Assembly (NCBI GenBank): GCA_014529385.2
Contig: CM043942.1
Span: 48,156,244 to 48,220,243 of the forward strand
DNA: 64,000 bases
Direction: 5' to 3'
From: Adiantum capillus-veneris
Taxonomy: Eukaryota; Streptophyta; Polypodiopsida; Polypodiales; Pteridaceae
The notes under the pieces are model-generated. The model did no database searches, was not told the DNA's origin, and saw only the letters and a list, made by a program, of their open reading frames with translations. Below, one piece after another: positions 22,579 through 35,541 of this stretch; position 1 is the first letter of the stretch, and each line of letters starts with the position of its first letter. The position numbers were made by a program, and so were the translations under genes.

Positions 22579-23313
22579 TCATCGCCGTCGCTCTTCAGAC
22601 TTCTTTGCTTGTCCCTTTGGACCTACAGCTTGTGCAAGGTGAATTGACAGGCTGCTTAAAGATTCATTTAACTTCTCAATCACTTCCGCCGTTACCTCAG
22701 GAAGATCCCTAGATGTCGATGCTTGTGACTTACCTTTGGGTCTAAGACCTTCTATTGGAACCTCCCCCCTTAAGAACTTGAGTTTCTTATATTTCTCAAC
22801 AGCCCTAGTTTCAGCTGCATCAAAGGTAGCAGGTGCACCCGCCTCAACCTTTACCTTAAGGTCAGGAAAGAGTCCGACTATGAACCTCTCCTTCTTTAGA
22901 AGTTCTGCACCATCACCAGGGTTAGAAACATTTCGTATCCATAGAGCCCAAAGACGTAGAAAATCTTGCTTGTACAAGTAGTAGTCATCTAAGTCTTTTT
23001 GCTTACGAGAAACAATGTCTTGCCATAGTTTTTGAGTGTTTTGGGGATCAAAGAAGTATTTCTTGAAACGATTCAAAACTTCTGTGTAATTACCCTTAAC
23101 TTCCTCAGGCAAAGAGTCAAACCAAGTGCTAGCATCTTTCCTAAGGACTACCTCAAACATTTCTACACGTTCCTGATCAGTTACTATCCTCTTGATACGG
23201 CAAGACATTTTGAAATTTGCTAAGAATAATTCTGCATCCTCCCCAAGCTCTCCAAAGAACAAGGGGTAGCCACCCATTTGCCTAGTTGTATCCATGTTGT
23301 TGGTTTTACTCAA
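22579..23313 (-). CDS. Tat-like Gag (capsid region)
   Basis: 244-residue frame matching the Retrotrans_gag fold: GYPLFFGELGEDAELFLANF, VLRKDASTWFDSLPEE, FKKYFFDP, YKQDFLRLWAL and ERFIVGLFPDLK mark the helices in order. It forms the virus-like particle shell in the cytoplasm of intact elements. The ATG at 23313 is preceded by the two small ORFs and by a T/A-rich leader. The nucleocapsid knuckle lies past its stop in a different frame, so the frame is truncated. Confidence 0.85.
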   Translation of the reverse strand: MSKTNNMDTTRQMGGYPLFFGELGEDAELFLANFKMSCRIKRIVTDQERVEMFEVVLRKDASTWFDSLPEEVKGNYTEVLNRFKKYFFDPQNTQKLWQDIVSRKQKDLDDYYLYKQDFLRLWALWIRNVSNPGDGAELLKKERFIVGLFPDLKVKVEAGAPATFDAAETRAVEKYKKLKFLRGEVPIEGLRPKGKSQASTSRDLPEVTAEVIEKLNESLSSLSIHLAQAVGPKGQAKKSEERRR

Positions 23314-23357
23314 AAATTTCTTTTTCCTTTTTTATTTTTGTTTTGCAAAATCAAATT

Positions 23358-23570
23358 TCAAAGTAGAATGAAAATGTAAACGCCAAATCTTAGATCGTAG
23401 CGAATCAATGGCAAAATGAACGGATTGACTGAGGCATTGATAGCCGCTACTTGCCTAGGTTCAAACATACGACGAAAAACACGTTGAATTTGTAACTTTG
23501 TGCCAACTATTACATGCACGTCTTGTCTAGCCAAAGGAATGAATGTACGATACAAGTCCTCTTGATTCAT
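23358..23570 (-). CDS. Pre-gag small ORF, second unit
   Basis: 70-residue frame between the primer site and gag. It contains DVHVIVGTKLQIQR, AINASVNPFILPLIRYD and VYIFILL, aligning with the unit at 23579-23815 and with 1894-2091. Function unknown; it may be a small structural or leader peptide, or one half of a longer leader protein. It starts nine bases after the previous unit ends, and 44 bases separate its end from the gag ATG. Confidence 0.55.
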   Translation of the reverse strand: MNQEDLYRTFIPLARQDVHVIVGTKLQIQRVFRRMFEPRQVAAINASVNPFILPLIRYDLRFGVYIFILL

Positions 23571-23578
23571 TAACCTAG

Positions 23579-23815
23579 CTAAAACAAGATAAACACATGT
23601 ACATCAAAAGAGACATTATAGTCTACAAGTGGGAGTATAATAGGATTTGGAGATTGTAGAATATCTCTTAATGCTTCAACACCAAAGAGGAATACAATAC
23701 GTTGTTGAAAAAAGATTTTTCTATCAATGCGAACATTTATCCTAATCCCTTGCACCCAATGAAACTGATGAAATTGAATTGCATGAGCAGGATCAGGAGG
23801 TGGTGGATTGTTCAT
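23579..23815 (-). CDS. Pre-gag small ORF, first unit
   Basis: 78-residue frame that begins MNNPPPPDPAHAIQFHQF and continues with IRINVRIDRKIFFQQR, an F/L block, and NPIILPLVDYNVSFDVHVFILF. The second half aligns with the unit at 23358-23570 and with 1894-2091 (NPxILPLxxYxxxxxVxIF). It is the first ATG frame after the primer site. Tandem units of the same fold suggest duplication within the leader. No known domain was recognised. Confidence 0.55.
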   Translation of the reverse strand: MNNPPPPDPAHAIQFHQFHWVQGIRINVRIDRKIFFQQRIVFLFGVEALRDILQSPNPIILPLVDYNVSFDVHVFILF

Positions 23816-23868
23816 GTAAACACAAGTAGTTTTTGAAGACTTACCTTGTGTATGCTAACACAACTGCT

Positions 23869-23888
23869 CGTCCTCAGTGGGGGCACCA
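23869..23888 (-). other. Primer binding site of the Tat-like element
   Basis: On the minus strand the LTR ends CGCCTCA, followed by AAT and then TGGTGCCCCCACTGAGGACG. A TGG start two to five bases after the LTR is expected for a site that pairs with a tRNA 3' end. The tRNA was not identified. Confidence 0.6.
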
Positions 23889-23891
23889 ATT

Positions 23892-26546
<2,655 letters not shown>

Positions 26547-26908
26547 TTAGCCCTCCCCCAGGATGATGGTATATTCATGTACCATCATAGAGCATCTTTT
26601 CCAAAGAGAGTGCTTTAGAGTCCTTGACGAGATCTTCATTGTTTGGCCCCTCAAAATTTTGGCTGGAGTTACACTCATGCTTCATGTAACAATACTTACA
26701 TGAGACAGCTGCCCTTTGACAGATCTTTGGTAGATCCTTTGGTAGAAGGCGACTCAAATAGGGCTTCAAGCGATAACCATTTACCTTCCTAGAGTGCTCT
26801 TTCCCATTCAAGTCCATAAGGTGATAGTAACTTGAATTGAAAGCCTTCTTAACTATGTATGGCCCCTGCCATCTAGTTTCAAATTTGGCATCAAAACGAT
26901 TATCGAGT
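26547..26908 (-). pseudogene. Second, truncated Tat-like internal end (integrase tail)
   Basis: Beyond the right LTR the sequence repeats the polypurine tract and integrase tail of 17985-18346 almost exactly (DNRFDAKFETRWQGPYIVKK, SRKVNGYRLKPYL). Homology stops at GATTATCGAGT, where copy C of the microsatellite-rich repeat starts. This gives LTR-internal-LTR-internal order, as expected after unequal recombination between two elements in tandem, or an insertion nested at the end of a relative. Confidence 0.9.
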
Positions 26909-27015
26909 AGTTGTTGAAAATCAACGCCTCTATGATCTCTCTCTCTCTCTCTCTCTCCCCTATTTCTTTTCATTGATTAGTGGCTCTCTCTCTCCCCCCC
27001 CCCCCCCCCCCCCAC

Positions 27016-27055
<40 letters not shown>

Positions 27056-27121
27056 CACACACAATGTCTCTTTCCTCTCTTCTTCTCATTGATTAATGCC
27101 CTCTGATCCTCTCTCTCTCTC

Positions 27122-27159
<38 letters not shown>

Positions 27160-27263
27160 GGTGAACTACATTTGGAGTTGGCATGTGGTTGGCTTAACTT
27201 TGCGATAAGCAAGCAACCCCCCCCTCTATGCATAGAAAGATACTCAACTTTCGAGTTTTCCTT

Positions 27264-27303
<40 letters not shown>

Positions 27304-27676
27304 GTGCCTACACACTCATCGCAAAAAATCAACAACTTGGTGGGAGAGGGGACGGGATAGCACGTTTCCTCATGACTTGTGGAGATGTCAATTTTTTTAG
27401 AACTTTAAGAAAGAGTATATGAGTGTCTCTTTAGAGTAATTTTCAAAATTTTAAAATACCAAATTACAGAATTTATTAAAATAATATCAATATTGATCTT
27501 GAAAAAATCCCCTTGAAAATAATAATCCTAATATATCTTCAAATTCAAAAGTCAAATTTGCATTGAGGAGTAAAATTCCCCTCCAATTTACCTTTTTTTG
27601 TATGAGACATATTTTATGTAGAGTGAAAAGTCTTTTGGCAAAAGAAAGAAAGTAATATATTTTTTTCATTGTCAAA
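26905..27676. repeat. Microsatellite-rich dispersed repeat, copy C
   Basis: Starts GAGTAGTTGTTGAAAATCAA as copy B does, and carries both the left blocks of B and the middle block of A (GGAGTTGGCATGTGG at 27174; ACACACTCATCGCAA; AATATCAATATTGATCTTG). Homology to A ends near CATTGTC at about 27675. Several CT runs, a short TA run and a C20 run (26994-27013) are embedded. No coding capacity. Confidence 0.7.
26994..27013. repeat. Poly-C run of about 20
   Basis: Uninterrupted C tract inside copy C; the minus strand is a G20 run with quadruplex potential. Copies A and B lack it. Confidence 0.9.
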
Positions 27677-27975
27677 AGGAGGCCATTCCACAAGTCCCCC
27701 CCCTTTTTTTTTAATAGCAAAACTCACAATTGTGAGTGAATTATATTTATCAACCCAAATAATTACAAGGTCTTGTCATGCTCGTGTTGAGCCATGACAT
27801 CATCCAGGGACCATAATTACAACAGCTATCAGGGCAGCCATCCCACCCAACTCGCCCCCTTATCCTTGATACAAAGGGTCCCTTATCATGTTCTTTTGAG
27901 ATCTTTTAATTACCGATAGCCAAGATTTTCCCCGTCCTAGGCGTGCCCTCTACTGTCAACAAAGCCCAAGTAGTT

Positions 27976-29798
27976 CTAGACCAATCCTCCGAGTGTTGCT
28001 TGCCTCCGAGCGTCCATATTAGCACTTTTCTTTCTTGTCTGGGTAGCCAAGCCGTTGAAAACAAGTTGATTATGTTCGTTCTTCAATTTGTTTGTGTAGA
28101 ATAGATGAGGTGTCATAAATTTGTCAAACAATTTGTTTCTAAGAGTAGAGTTCACATAGAGCAAATCTTCGTTTGTTTGTTGAGCCTTCCGTATTCTGTT
28201 GAGAACAGAAATAAAATTTGTGTCTGATTGGCGCATTATTTGTGTTAACTCGTGGCATTTGATATGTGTGTGCCAAAAGAGGGTGTGAGCAATTCAACTG
28301 GTTCTTGTGGCTCGCAAAAGATCCAATGGTCCCAAATTGGGCTAGCTTGACAAAGATCTCCACAAAAAATTACTTCCAAACCACCAAATGGTTCAATGTG
28401 GTTATGCTTGATGTTGCAAAGTCTTGTATCTATGATTCTTAGAAGTCTGTTGCCTATCAAGGAGGCCTCATCAAACACAACTAGTTTGAGGTTTTTGTAT
28501 AATTGTGAAAGTTCAGCAAGGCTGCTAGAAGAGAGGTTGACATTAGCTTGAAGCACGAGTGGTAGACGCAATGCAGAGTGAATTGTTGTCCCCCCAAGAT
28601 TGAGTGCTGCTTTGCCAGTATATGCCAGTAGTAAAGCTGTGGGGATTTCAATGTCAAGTTGAATCGCCAAGTTGTAGTGTCGAATCAGCCCTTGGACTAT
28701 AGTTTGCAGCACGAAAGTCTTCTTCCCTGTCCCTGCACCTCCCGTCAAGAAAAGATGAATAGGCTTCATTGGCTTCAATCGTTTCCTGGTTAAAATATCA
28801 TCATAAAGGGATCGTTGATCAGTGTTTAATTTTTCAACTAATGATTGGTATTGCTCGTTCGGTAGTGCGAGCTTCTTAGAAAGAGGGAGCGACCTCGCTA
28901 CAAGTGGAGGTCCTTGAAGATCAAGATCTAGATTGTATTTGTGAATTTCCATTGTTTCTGCACTTGATGAAGTGTTCATTGAGGACTCCCCAATGGTTGA
29001 AGTTGTGGTCTCCAAGCTTGAGAATTTTTTACGGTTATCATTTATGGTTTGAGAGTGTGTGATATATTTCTCTCTCCAAGAGCTAGGTGTCAATTCAAAG
29101 GCTGACTCTTCACCAATGAGCGGTAAAAACAATAAACAAAGCTCATGATAATGCCTCTCAGAGTCCTTCTCCAATTTGAAATTGATAAACCTAATAATGC
29201 GAGTTTCTTTGTTCTTTTGAGGACAGCCACGAACGAGCTTGTAGTTGCTAGCATATTCAGCCAAGCATAAGCACTGTAGATCAGGTGGATGGCGTGTGTA
29301 CTTTGTGACTAGGTCATCGAAGAATATATTTGTGTCCTCAGGCTGCAAAGAATCCAACATGACTCTTCTTTTCAACAACAATGTCCTCTCAGCGCTCCAA
29401 TCAGCATTTATAAACACAAATTCTTTGCTAGCACTATGCAAAGGTAGCGACAATGCAATGTATGCTGCTTGTTGTGATTTCATTTCTTGTGCATTGATCA
29501 ATGCGCCACCAATATTTTTCAAGCGTTCCAACATTGGTAAGTTGTTCTTCTTGCAAGCTTCAACCACGTGTTTGATTGCTTTGCTTACGGAACTGCCACT
29601 TTTTGTCATGTATGATGTGCAATATGCAGCTGCACCGTGTCCATTGAAAATAATTTGAATATCAATATTTGCATCCCACAATGCACAAAGTTTCTTGTTG
29701 AAGTTATTTGTGAAAATGTCCTTGGGGTCTCTTTTCAAAAGAAGTGTTGGCTCTGTTATGTTTATGCAAAGTGCTTGGAGGTAGTCCTCTTCGTCCAT
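27976..29798 (-). pseudogene. Helitron Rep C-terminal part and PIF1-like helicase
   Basis: The frame 29798-28245 (517 residues) starts in the Rep domain. FNGHGAAAYCTSYMTKSG holds the Y-x3-Y-x2-K pattern of the two-tyrosine HUH nuclease. The helicase follows: HLFLTGGAGTGKKTFVLQ (Walker A, with Lys in place of the usual Thr after GK), ALLLAYTGKAALNLGGTTIHS and LVVFDEASLIGN (Walker B), then FCGDLCQASPI. After a frameshift at 28236-28245 the next helicase part is read (SDTNFISVLNRIR, PHLFYTNKLKNEHN) down to 27976. The last helicase motifs are not visible. In intact elements the protein nicks and unwinds DNA for rolling-circle transposition. Confidence 0.88.
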
Positions 29799-30829
29799 AT
29801 TCAGTGTTTCTAACCAAGCATCAAACGACAGTGTCGGTTCACGTTCTAAAGCAAGGAGCTATTGATCGATATGTCTCTTCCTGTCGACAATTTATTGTCT
29901 TGTTGTGTTGTTCACATTGTTTGGACATAAGATAATTTTCCTTCTTGAGGGTGGTCCTTGGAAGCCAAATCGACACAAAGTTTTGTGCTTTTTGCATGTC
30001 TTGCGATGTGAGTGAATCTAGACAGCTCTCAAGGATTCATCAAGATCATCCTTGTTCGTCATTATATATGAATCAATAAAATCCACCACCTCATCATTCG
30101 AAGCAATGCCAAATACAGGTGCGTTTTCTATTCAAAGCAACCCATGGTCATGTTGGCTTCCTCTTTGTTGGAACTCAGTGACAAAGAAATAATCCATCAG
30201 CTCACCGAGAATGGTTTTGTCACGTTTTAGTTCTTTCTTAGTTTCTCTAAATCTGTGGACATAATATCGAGCTGTTGTAGTAGGATCTGATCGGACTAGT
30301 GTTCTCATGTAAGCACACCTATTGGATTGATTGTCTTCAACAATGTGTGGATTGAGTTTAATCAAGCAATCCATCAACGGCTTCCACCTTTGCTCTGCGC
30401 ATGAGAATGTAATAAAGAACGTGGGTTGTCCTAATGGTCGAATCATGGCGAAAACATTGCGCTTAAGTTTTGTTTTGTAGTCAGTGGAAGTCCGCAAATT
30501 CTCAAAGTCACTATATCCGACTTGGGATGAAAGTAGTTGTTCGACATTGGTTGTTGATTGAACGTCTTTAGCTTGCAGCTGCTTGCCTGGCAGCTTACCT
30601 TTACGTAAACGCACGCATATAGAGCCGAGGACCTTGCTGATGATAATCTTAATTGTCTTGAAAAAATATTCTCGATATCTCCTGCAAATCTTCTGTCCAC
30701 ATTCTTAAGCTCCCATTGCGCGACTTTCTGATACCTTTTTTTTGCCAAGAGATGATACTGTCTTCTTTCGCCAAAGAACAATGCTGGGAAAGATAACTCT
30801 TCACAATATTCATCGTCAAAAAGGCTCAA
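29799..30829 (-). pseudogene. Helitron Rep N-terminal part (Helitron_like_N)
   Basis: The frame 30614-30132 contains QPTFFITFSCAEQRWKPL and QQRGSQHDHGLL, the latter being the H-x-H metal-binding motif of HUH nucleases. It ends at a TGA where relatives have Trp; reading continues in frame past it (IENAPVFG, DEVVDFIDSYI). A His/Cys-rich stretch (HSHRKTCKKHKTLCRFGF) is seen in another frame around 29955-30020. The overlapping frame 30829-30443 supplies the upstream part (FDDEYCEELSFPALFFGE). All pieces are out of frame with each other. Confidence 0.82.
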
Positions 30830-31057
30830 TGGTGCAAACCCCTCTCAAGGTGCAATACTCTTGGCTTGTGCATTGTGATCTACAACTTGCTGAGAAGTGT
30901 AAAGGCCATGGAAAAGAGTGTCAGATGGTTCTTGGTCATCTACGAGAATGGCACCATTTTCAAGATACAATGGATTAAGCACAAGTTGATGCCATTCTCG
31001 TAGCACAAATGCGGGCCGGACAGCTCCACTTAGGTATGCATGATCATATTCTAATTT

Positions 31058-31567
31058 TCACTTGATCTCCACAAGGAGAGTAGCTTGATCGTCTACGAAG
31101 CGAGGCAATACAGTTTGCACCCTAGACAAATCTGCCATAACGTTGATAATGCTTCCTCGCAACCCATATTTCCCCTCATAAGTAAGTTCTCTTATTTGGG
31201 AAAATGGAATTCTAAGAGACACAAGACGGCGCTCTATAGCATTCAATTGCGAAACACTCTCCATACTTCGATTGAAAACTAGCAGCCCTTGCATGCAAAA
31301 AGGTGGAATTTGTTGACATTTCAATGCCCGCTTGCAAGCAACACATGCATTAGATTCCATGTGCGAAGTAGTGACAAGGACTCTCAACTCCTTCAAGAGA
31401 AGCAAGTCACCGTCTGATAATAGCCTCAAATTCTTACGAAAAAACAAACCATTGCAAGAGGCACATGGATAGCATGGAACATCTAGAATTTTTCTTGCGT
31501 AAAGAGTTGTTCGTGATTTTGACACCCTCATGTCACTGCTTGGTTGTAAACTCGGGTCTTTCCACAT
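31058..31567 (-). pseudogene. Helitron upstream segment, DUF6570-like
   Basis: 169-residue frame with Cys pairs (CYPCASCNGLF, NACVACKRALKC) followed by QIPPFCMQGLLVFNRSMESV, NAIERRLVSLRIPF and GLRGSIINVMADLSRV. The order Cys-rich, P-P-x-C, ERxLVSxRIPF resembles the conserved region that precedes Rep in plant Helitron proteins (DUF6570). It is called by eye from family knowledge. Confidence 0.6.
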
Positions 31568-31630
31568 TTTATAAACCTTAGTTAAAATTTTCTTGCTTGA
31601 GAATGAAGAAGGATAGGACGCTTGAAAGAG

Positions 31631-32241
31631 CTAAAAAATATCTTTAGCACTTGCAAATGGATTCTCATTAATCAACGTGGTCAAGCAAGCAATGTCATCT
31701 TTGCTCCAAACACAACGTGGCTGTTTAAAATGCTTTGACGACATAGGAAGCCATACACATTTTGGTTCGAAAATAATGGAAGCAAGTGAAGGTATTGCAG
31801 ATGTGGATTCTATGCTTATGCCTCCACAAAAAACAAATTTGATAAACTTCTTATTTTGGAAGACATGGACAACACATGTCACATTAAATTGTTGGCAAAA
31901 CAAGATAACCAAGTGCATGCTCAAGAGCCGAGATGTTCCTTGTGTATGTATCAAAGTGTTCAAGTGGTCATGCAATGCGTGCTATCAACAACACTATTTG
32001 TCCATGGTGCAATCCATACAGCTCGTGTTTCATTTTTATTGTTAGCAAGGTCAAGCATTATAAGGTCAAGAAGATGTTTTTCCAATTCAATGAGAGACAT
32101 AGAACAATTGAAGAGACAAATCAAAGCTTGCAAAACATCATCGTTACTATTATATGTAGACAAAAAATTTGGCAAAACATAAAGCTTTTTGTCATTTACA
32201 AAAAAGGATGAAGGATAGGCAACCATACTACCGTTCTTCAA
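31631..32241 (-). pseudogene. Unassigned Helitron upstream coding remains
   Basis: Two overlapping minus-strand frames (31975-31631 and 32241-31960) with ordinary composition but no recognised motif. Their position between the RPA-like gene and the DUF6570-like segment suggests a broken N-terminal part of the Helitron protein. Confidence 0.35.
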
Positions 32242-32268
32242 GCAAAAGGTTAGGAGGAAAGATACAAT

Positions 32269-33277
32269 TTAGGGTGCCTTGTAATCAATCACAAAACCGT
32301 GCTTGTCTATAGAGTATGTTCCAACTTTGCTAAAGGCAACAAGAGATGATTTCAAGTCTAACAAATTCTCATCAAAAAGGCTGAGAAAAGGCTTGGGAAA
32401 ATTTAGAACTACATCCACGATATTTCCTTGCAGAATTACTTGTACAGCTTCTCCATTTTGCAAACAGATTTTAGCTTGAAGAGAAGGCAACTTCACAATC
32501 TGCACACGCTTTCCACACGAGTAACAAAAGGGTTGCAAATTTGACGACTAACATTTCTGCCTTTGCAAGTCACACACATATTCCACCTCCAAACTGTTGA
32601 TGTTAACCATCTCCAAAGTTCCAAAGACCTACAAACAATTATGAGATTAAAACTTGCAAGCAATGCTCACGCAAATAGATCTAGTTAAAGTAGATTACCT
32701 TCTTCCCAAATCCCATACTAGTGACTTGTTTTGAGAGATGCTACGAGAAAACACTCTTTAAATTTTTTGGCAATGCACAAATAAGAGTTGCGTCCACCAC
32801 AAATAATATGATTGATGCTGCTTTGAAGACGTTGATGTTGTGCGCAACACATGAAAAAGAACCCTTGGTTTTCAAAGCATCAACCATGAGATGATAATTG
32901 CCACACCTGGACGGAACAAATAGCAACTACACAAATAATCCATATTAGAGATAAGCCTTAAGATATCAAGGAAAAATTGATCAAATTGATGACTCACACT
33001 TGCTCTATCACTGGATGCAGGGCCATCTGCGATGGTTAAACGATAACTATCACCACCATCGGACCTTGGAGGTCTCAACCTTCACAAGAGTGAATGCGAT
33101 AGTGGGAGCGAACTCAATCACTGCCTTATCAGTAAGCAACTCCTTAATTCTATGTTCACAGTAAACATGTAAACAACAATCAAAGCTTTCAACTTTTACA
33201 ACAATAGTGGCATCATTTGCATAGAGAGCCCACAAGCTAGTACCTCCATCTTTCCACACTTTTCTCTTGACATACAC
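32269..33277 (-). pseudogene. RPA70-like single-strand DNA binding gene, apparently spliced
   Basis: Minus-strand pieces fit an RPA1 large subunit. 33277-33050 has HRIKELLTDKAVIEFAPTIA and TLVKVE, then SDGGDSYRLTIADG in 33078-32872: the LTDxAV...VK...YRLxIxDG order of the RPA70 N-terminal domain. Further pieces (32926-32741) are followed by GFGKK with a GTAATC donor-like site, then an acceptor-like TTGTAG and an exon starting VFGTLEMVNI. A Cys motif (CYSCGKRV, near 32525) could belong to the C-terminal zinc domain. Plant Helitrons often carry RPA-like genes that bind single-stranded DNA. Frames are broken and introns are inferred. Confidence 0.55.
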
Positions 33278-33814
33278 CCCCTCAATACGCTATCGTGCAG
33301 CTCTGCTGCCATGTAGAGAAATAGAGCAGACAAATGCAAGCTAAGCTTCTTTGAAGCCTACACATTTAATGGTCAATGATCAGGGTTTGTTAACAGGCCA
33401 AGTTTAATGATTAATATATGCCAAATGCGGCTTTAAAAAGCCAACTGATACCTTAATGATGCCAGAAATGACTATGCTTGAAGTGAGCACAGATGTGAGT
33501 TTATGATCTAGAACTGTAGTGCTTGAAGAGCTCTACTGGCCTGTCTTTACGTCTCGTCAATTGGAGCTACGGTGAAGAAGTTATGGCATATTGAAGTTTG
33601 AGTCGATTGCAGATCCGTACCGGATTGGGCAACTACAAGTGAGGTGACAAAAATAAAATGAATGCATGGGCCTGAAGTGCTCATTTTCTGGAGCACGTTG
33701 GTTTTTTCAGAGCAGTGATCGGAGTCTCGATCGCCAAGATATTAGGCGTTAAAGATTCACCGGGGGCCGGCTTCGTACCAGTTCGGTCCGCTCGATTGGA
33801 GTGCAACAAAGTAA
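33278..33814. other. Non-coding stretch, nothing recognised
   Basis: No convincing ORF, repeat or RNA gene. It separates the RPA-like gene from the PPR remains and may contain the 5' end of the Helitron, which was not located. Confidence 0.5.
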
Positions 33815-34088
33815 GTGCTCGAAGAGAATCTTGTCCAAAATATTATCTCCGACAGTGCATTGATAGCAGCTACATGTACGTCAAATGTGGTGTACGTCTC
33901 ATTAAGTACAAAAACTGCTTGAAGAGCTTCATGTGATCTCATGGAAAGCATTGATTCCGGGATTGACCCTGAGGGGAGAGAATCCTTGATGAGACTGTTG
34001 ACAAGGACTGCTCGAAAGAGATGTCGTGCTTGGCAGTGATTTGGCTGACATGTATGCTAAATGTGATGCCCTTACAAAGTCTATGGCC
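33815..34088 (+). pseudogene. Pentatricopeptide repeat (PPR) gene fragment
   Basis: Three short pieces in different frames give PPR motifs in the correct order: LEENLVQNIISDSALI then YMYVKCG (33815-33891), LEELHVISWKALIPGLT (33918-33968), and DVVLGSDLADMYAKCDALTK (34020-34079). The DMYAKCG-like core and the ISWxALIxG segment are typical of plant PLS-type PPR proteins, organelle RNA-binding factors. Frameshifts between pieces make it a pseudogene. It may be host sequence, or a piece captured by the neighbouring Helitron or LTR element. Confidence 0.65.
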
Positions 34089-34129
34089 GCCCATACTCAC
34101 AATTCAAATGGCTGCCCAAGGGCCACAAC

Positions 34130-34581
34130 CTTGGCCACCCACTTAATAAACTAAGGGCTTTAGTGTGTAAGGGAAAAATAAAAAGCAAAGCATGGCGGGC
34201 AAGCAGACAGCAAGGGGCGCAGGGGGTGAGATGACGCTCGCAGCGCCTTCCCTGAGGCTCAGACGGGCACACTCGTGAAGCGGAAACTCCTCGGCAGCCC
34301 AGGGCGACCACTTTCGGAGCTTGTCCCGGCGAATTTCATGCTGGTCGAACCCCGGCCCTACCACGTCATAAATAGGACTCCCACGCCACATCACCGACGG
34401 CGCCGTCGTTGCAGGTTGTGGGTAAGTGAGACGGGGTGAGTAAAGAGAAAAAAATATAGGGTTACGAGGGGGAAGCAAGAGAGGCATGAGGAGGATCTCG
34501 ATTAGGAGAAAAAGAAATGCTCTCTCTCTCCCGCTCTCTCTCTCTCTCTCTCGTTCGTGTTGGGGACGACACGGCAACGAA

Positions 34582-34617
<36 letters not shown>

Positions 34618-35496
34618 TTCACAAGGGGCAAGCCAAGGCGAGGAGGAAGAAGGCAAGCAAGCGGAGCTTGAGAAGAGCTTGTCGAGGAAAGCAAGCAAAG
34701 CAAGGGAGGAAGCTTGTCGAGGCAAGCATATAGGTCGAGAAGAGCTTGTCGAGGCAAGCAAGCAAAGCAAGGGAGGAAGATTGTCAAGGCAAGCAAGTAG
34801 GTCGAGAAGAAGCTTGTCGAAGCAAGCAAGCTTGACCAAGGCAAAGCTCTCTCAAACTCTCTTTCGATCTCGTTCTTGAAGCTAAGCAAGGAAGAGCTTG
34901 GATGACTACAAACCCCTAAGCTATCGGGGCGAGTTTGGCAGATCTCTTAAGGGAAGTGAAGGAGTAAAACTGAGGAATCTGTGAAGGGGGTGAAGATTGA
35001 GAAAGACGGGGGGGATGTTGAAAGATCTCTCTCAATCTTTCTCTCAATTAAGCATAAAAAGGACGACAGAGGCGATCAAAGGATGCTACATAGAGATAGC
35101 TTGCAGAGAATTTGGCAATAATTGAAGCATAAAGATTGAGGCAATGAGCAGAATTAGGTAAATGAGACAGATAAAGCGAAAAAGGGAATCTCATCACCGA
35201 AAACAGTCTGAAGGTTGATTAAGAATTTTGTTAAGTCCGGTGTCGTTAACGGCCCGGTTAATCCTGTAACGGGAGCTTAAACTCCTAGTTAGCAGATGAT
35301 CCAAGTGACGGTGCTGTTAACAACCCGCCTTGGCTAAGAATTTAGTTGTACTCAAAGCTTTAATCAATTAATTGAAGGGTACGGTGATTTCCAGATTCAG
35401 TTGCATGTGTTTCTCTCATTCTCTCTCTTTCACACCTCTCACAGCCAAAGGCCCGGCGCCTGCCCGGCTCATGTAGCGAACACATATCCCCAGACA
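34130..35496 (+). repeat. Probable 5' LTR of a further LTR element, left end uncertain
   Basis: Non-coding stretch with a TATA-like ATAAATAG at 34369-34376, (CT)n tracts (34517-34553, 34585-34613) and a minisatellite. It ends CCCCAGACA four bases before a TGG primer-site candidate. The left limit is not defined because no partner LTR is in the window. Confidence 0.4.
34670..34840. repeat. 67-bp minisatellite, about 2.5 units
   Basis: Units start GAGAAGAGCTTGTCGAGG at 34670 and 34737, with a third at 34804 that is partial. Each contains GCAAGCAAAGCAAGGGAGGA. It causes false Leu/Ser-rich frames on the minus strand. Confidence 0.85.
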
Positions 35497-35500
35497 TCTT

Positions 35501-35518
35501 TGGTGAACCCGACGCGAA
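35501..35518 (+). other. Candidate primer binding site
   Basis: TGGTGAACCCGACGCGAA, four bases after an LTR-like CA end. TGG start and position fit; the matching tRNA was not identified. Confidence 0.4.
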
Positions 35519-35541
35519 ACAAGCCCGGGTGGGAGGTAAAG

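Larger units (their letters stand above)
27722..33300 (-). mobile_element. Decayed autonomous Helitron
   Basis: Minus-strand coding remains in Helitron order: RPA-like gene, DUF6570-like segment, Rep (HUH) nuclease and PIF1-like helicase. A perfect 16-base palindrome ACTCACAATTGTGAGT (27722-27737) near the expected 3' end could be the terminal hairpin, but the bases beyond it (TTTTGCTATT on the minus strand) are not a clean CTRR end. The 5' end was not found. Both limits are therefore approximate. Multiple stops and frameshifts make it non-autonomous now. Confidence 0.75.

Noticed and set aside
27700-27740. Firm Helitron 3' end at the 16-base palindrome
   Set aside because: The bases after the hairpin give CTAT, not CTRR, and the spacing is short; kept only as a candidate.
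33757-33951. VHVAAINALSE on the minus strand, similar to AAINASVNP of the pre-gag family
   Set aside because: The match is only a few residues, lies antisense to the PPR fragment and lacks the ILPLxxYD core.
34143-34889. Leu/Ser-rich frames resembling repeats of a protein
   Set aside because: They are read from a 67-bp minisatellite and CT tracts and shift frame between units.
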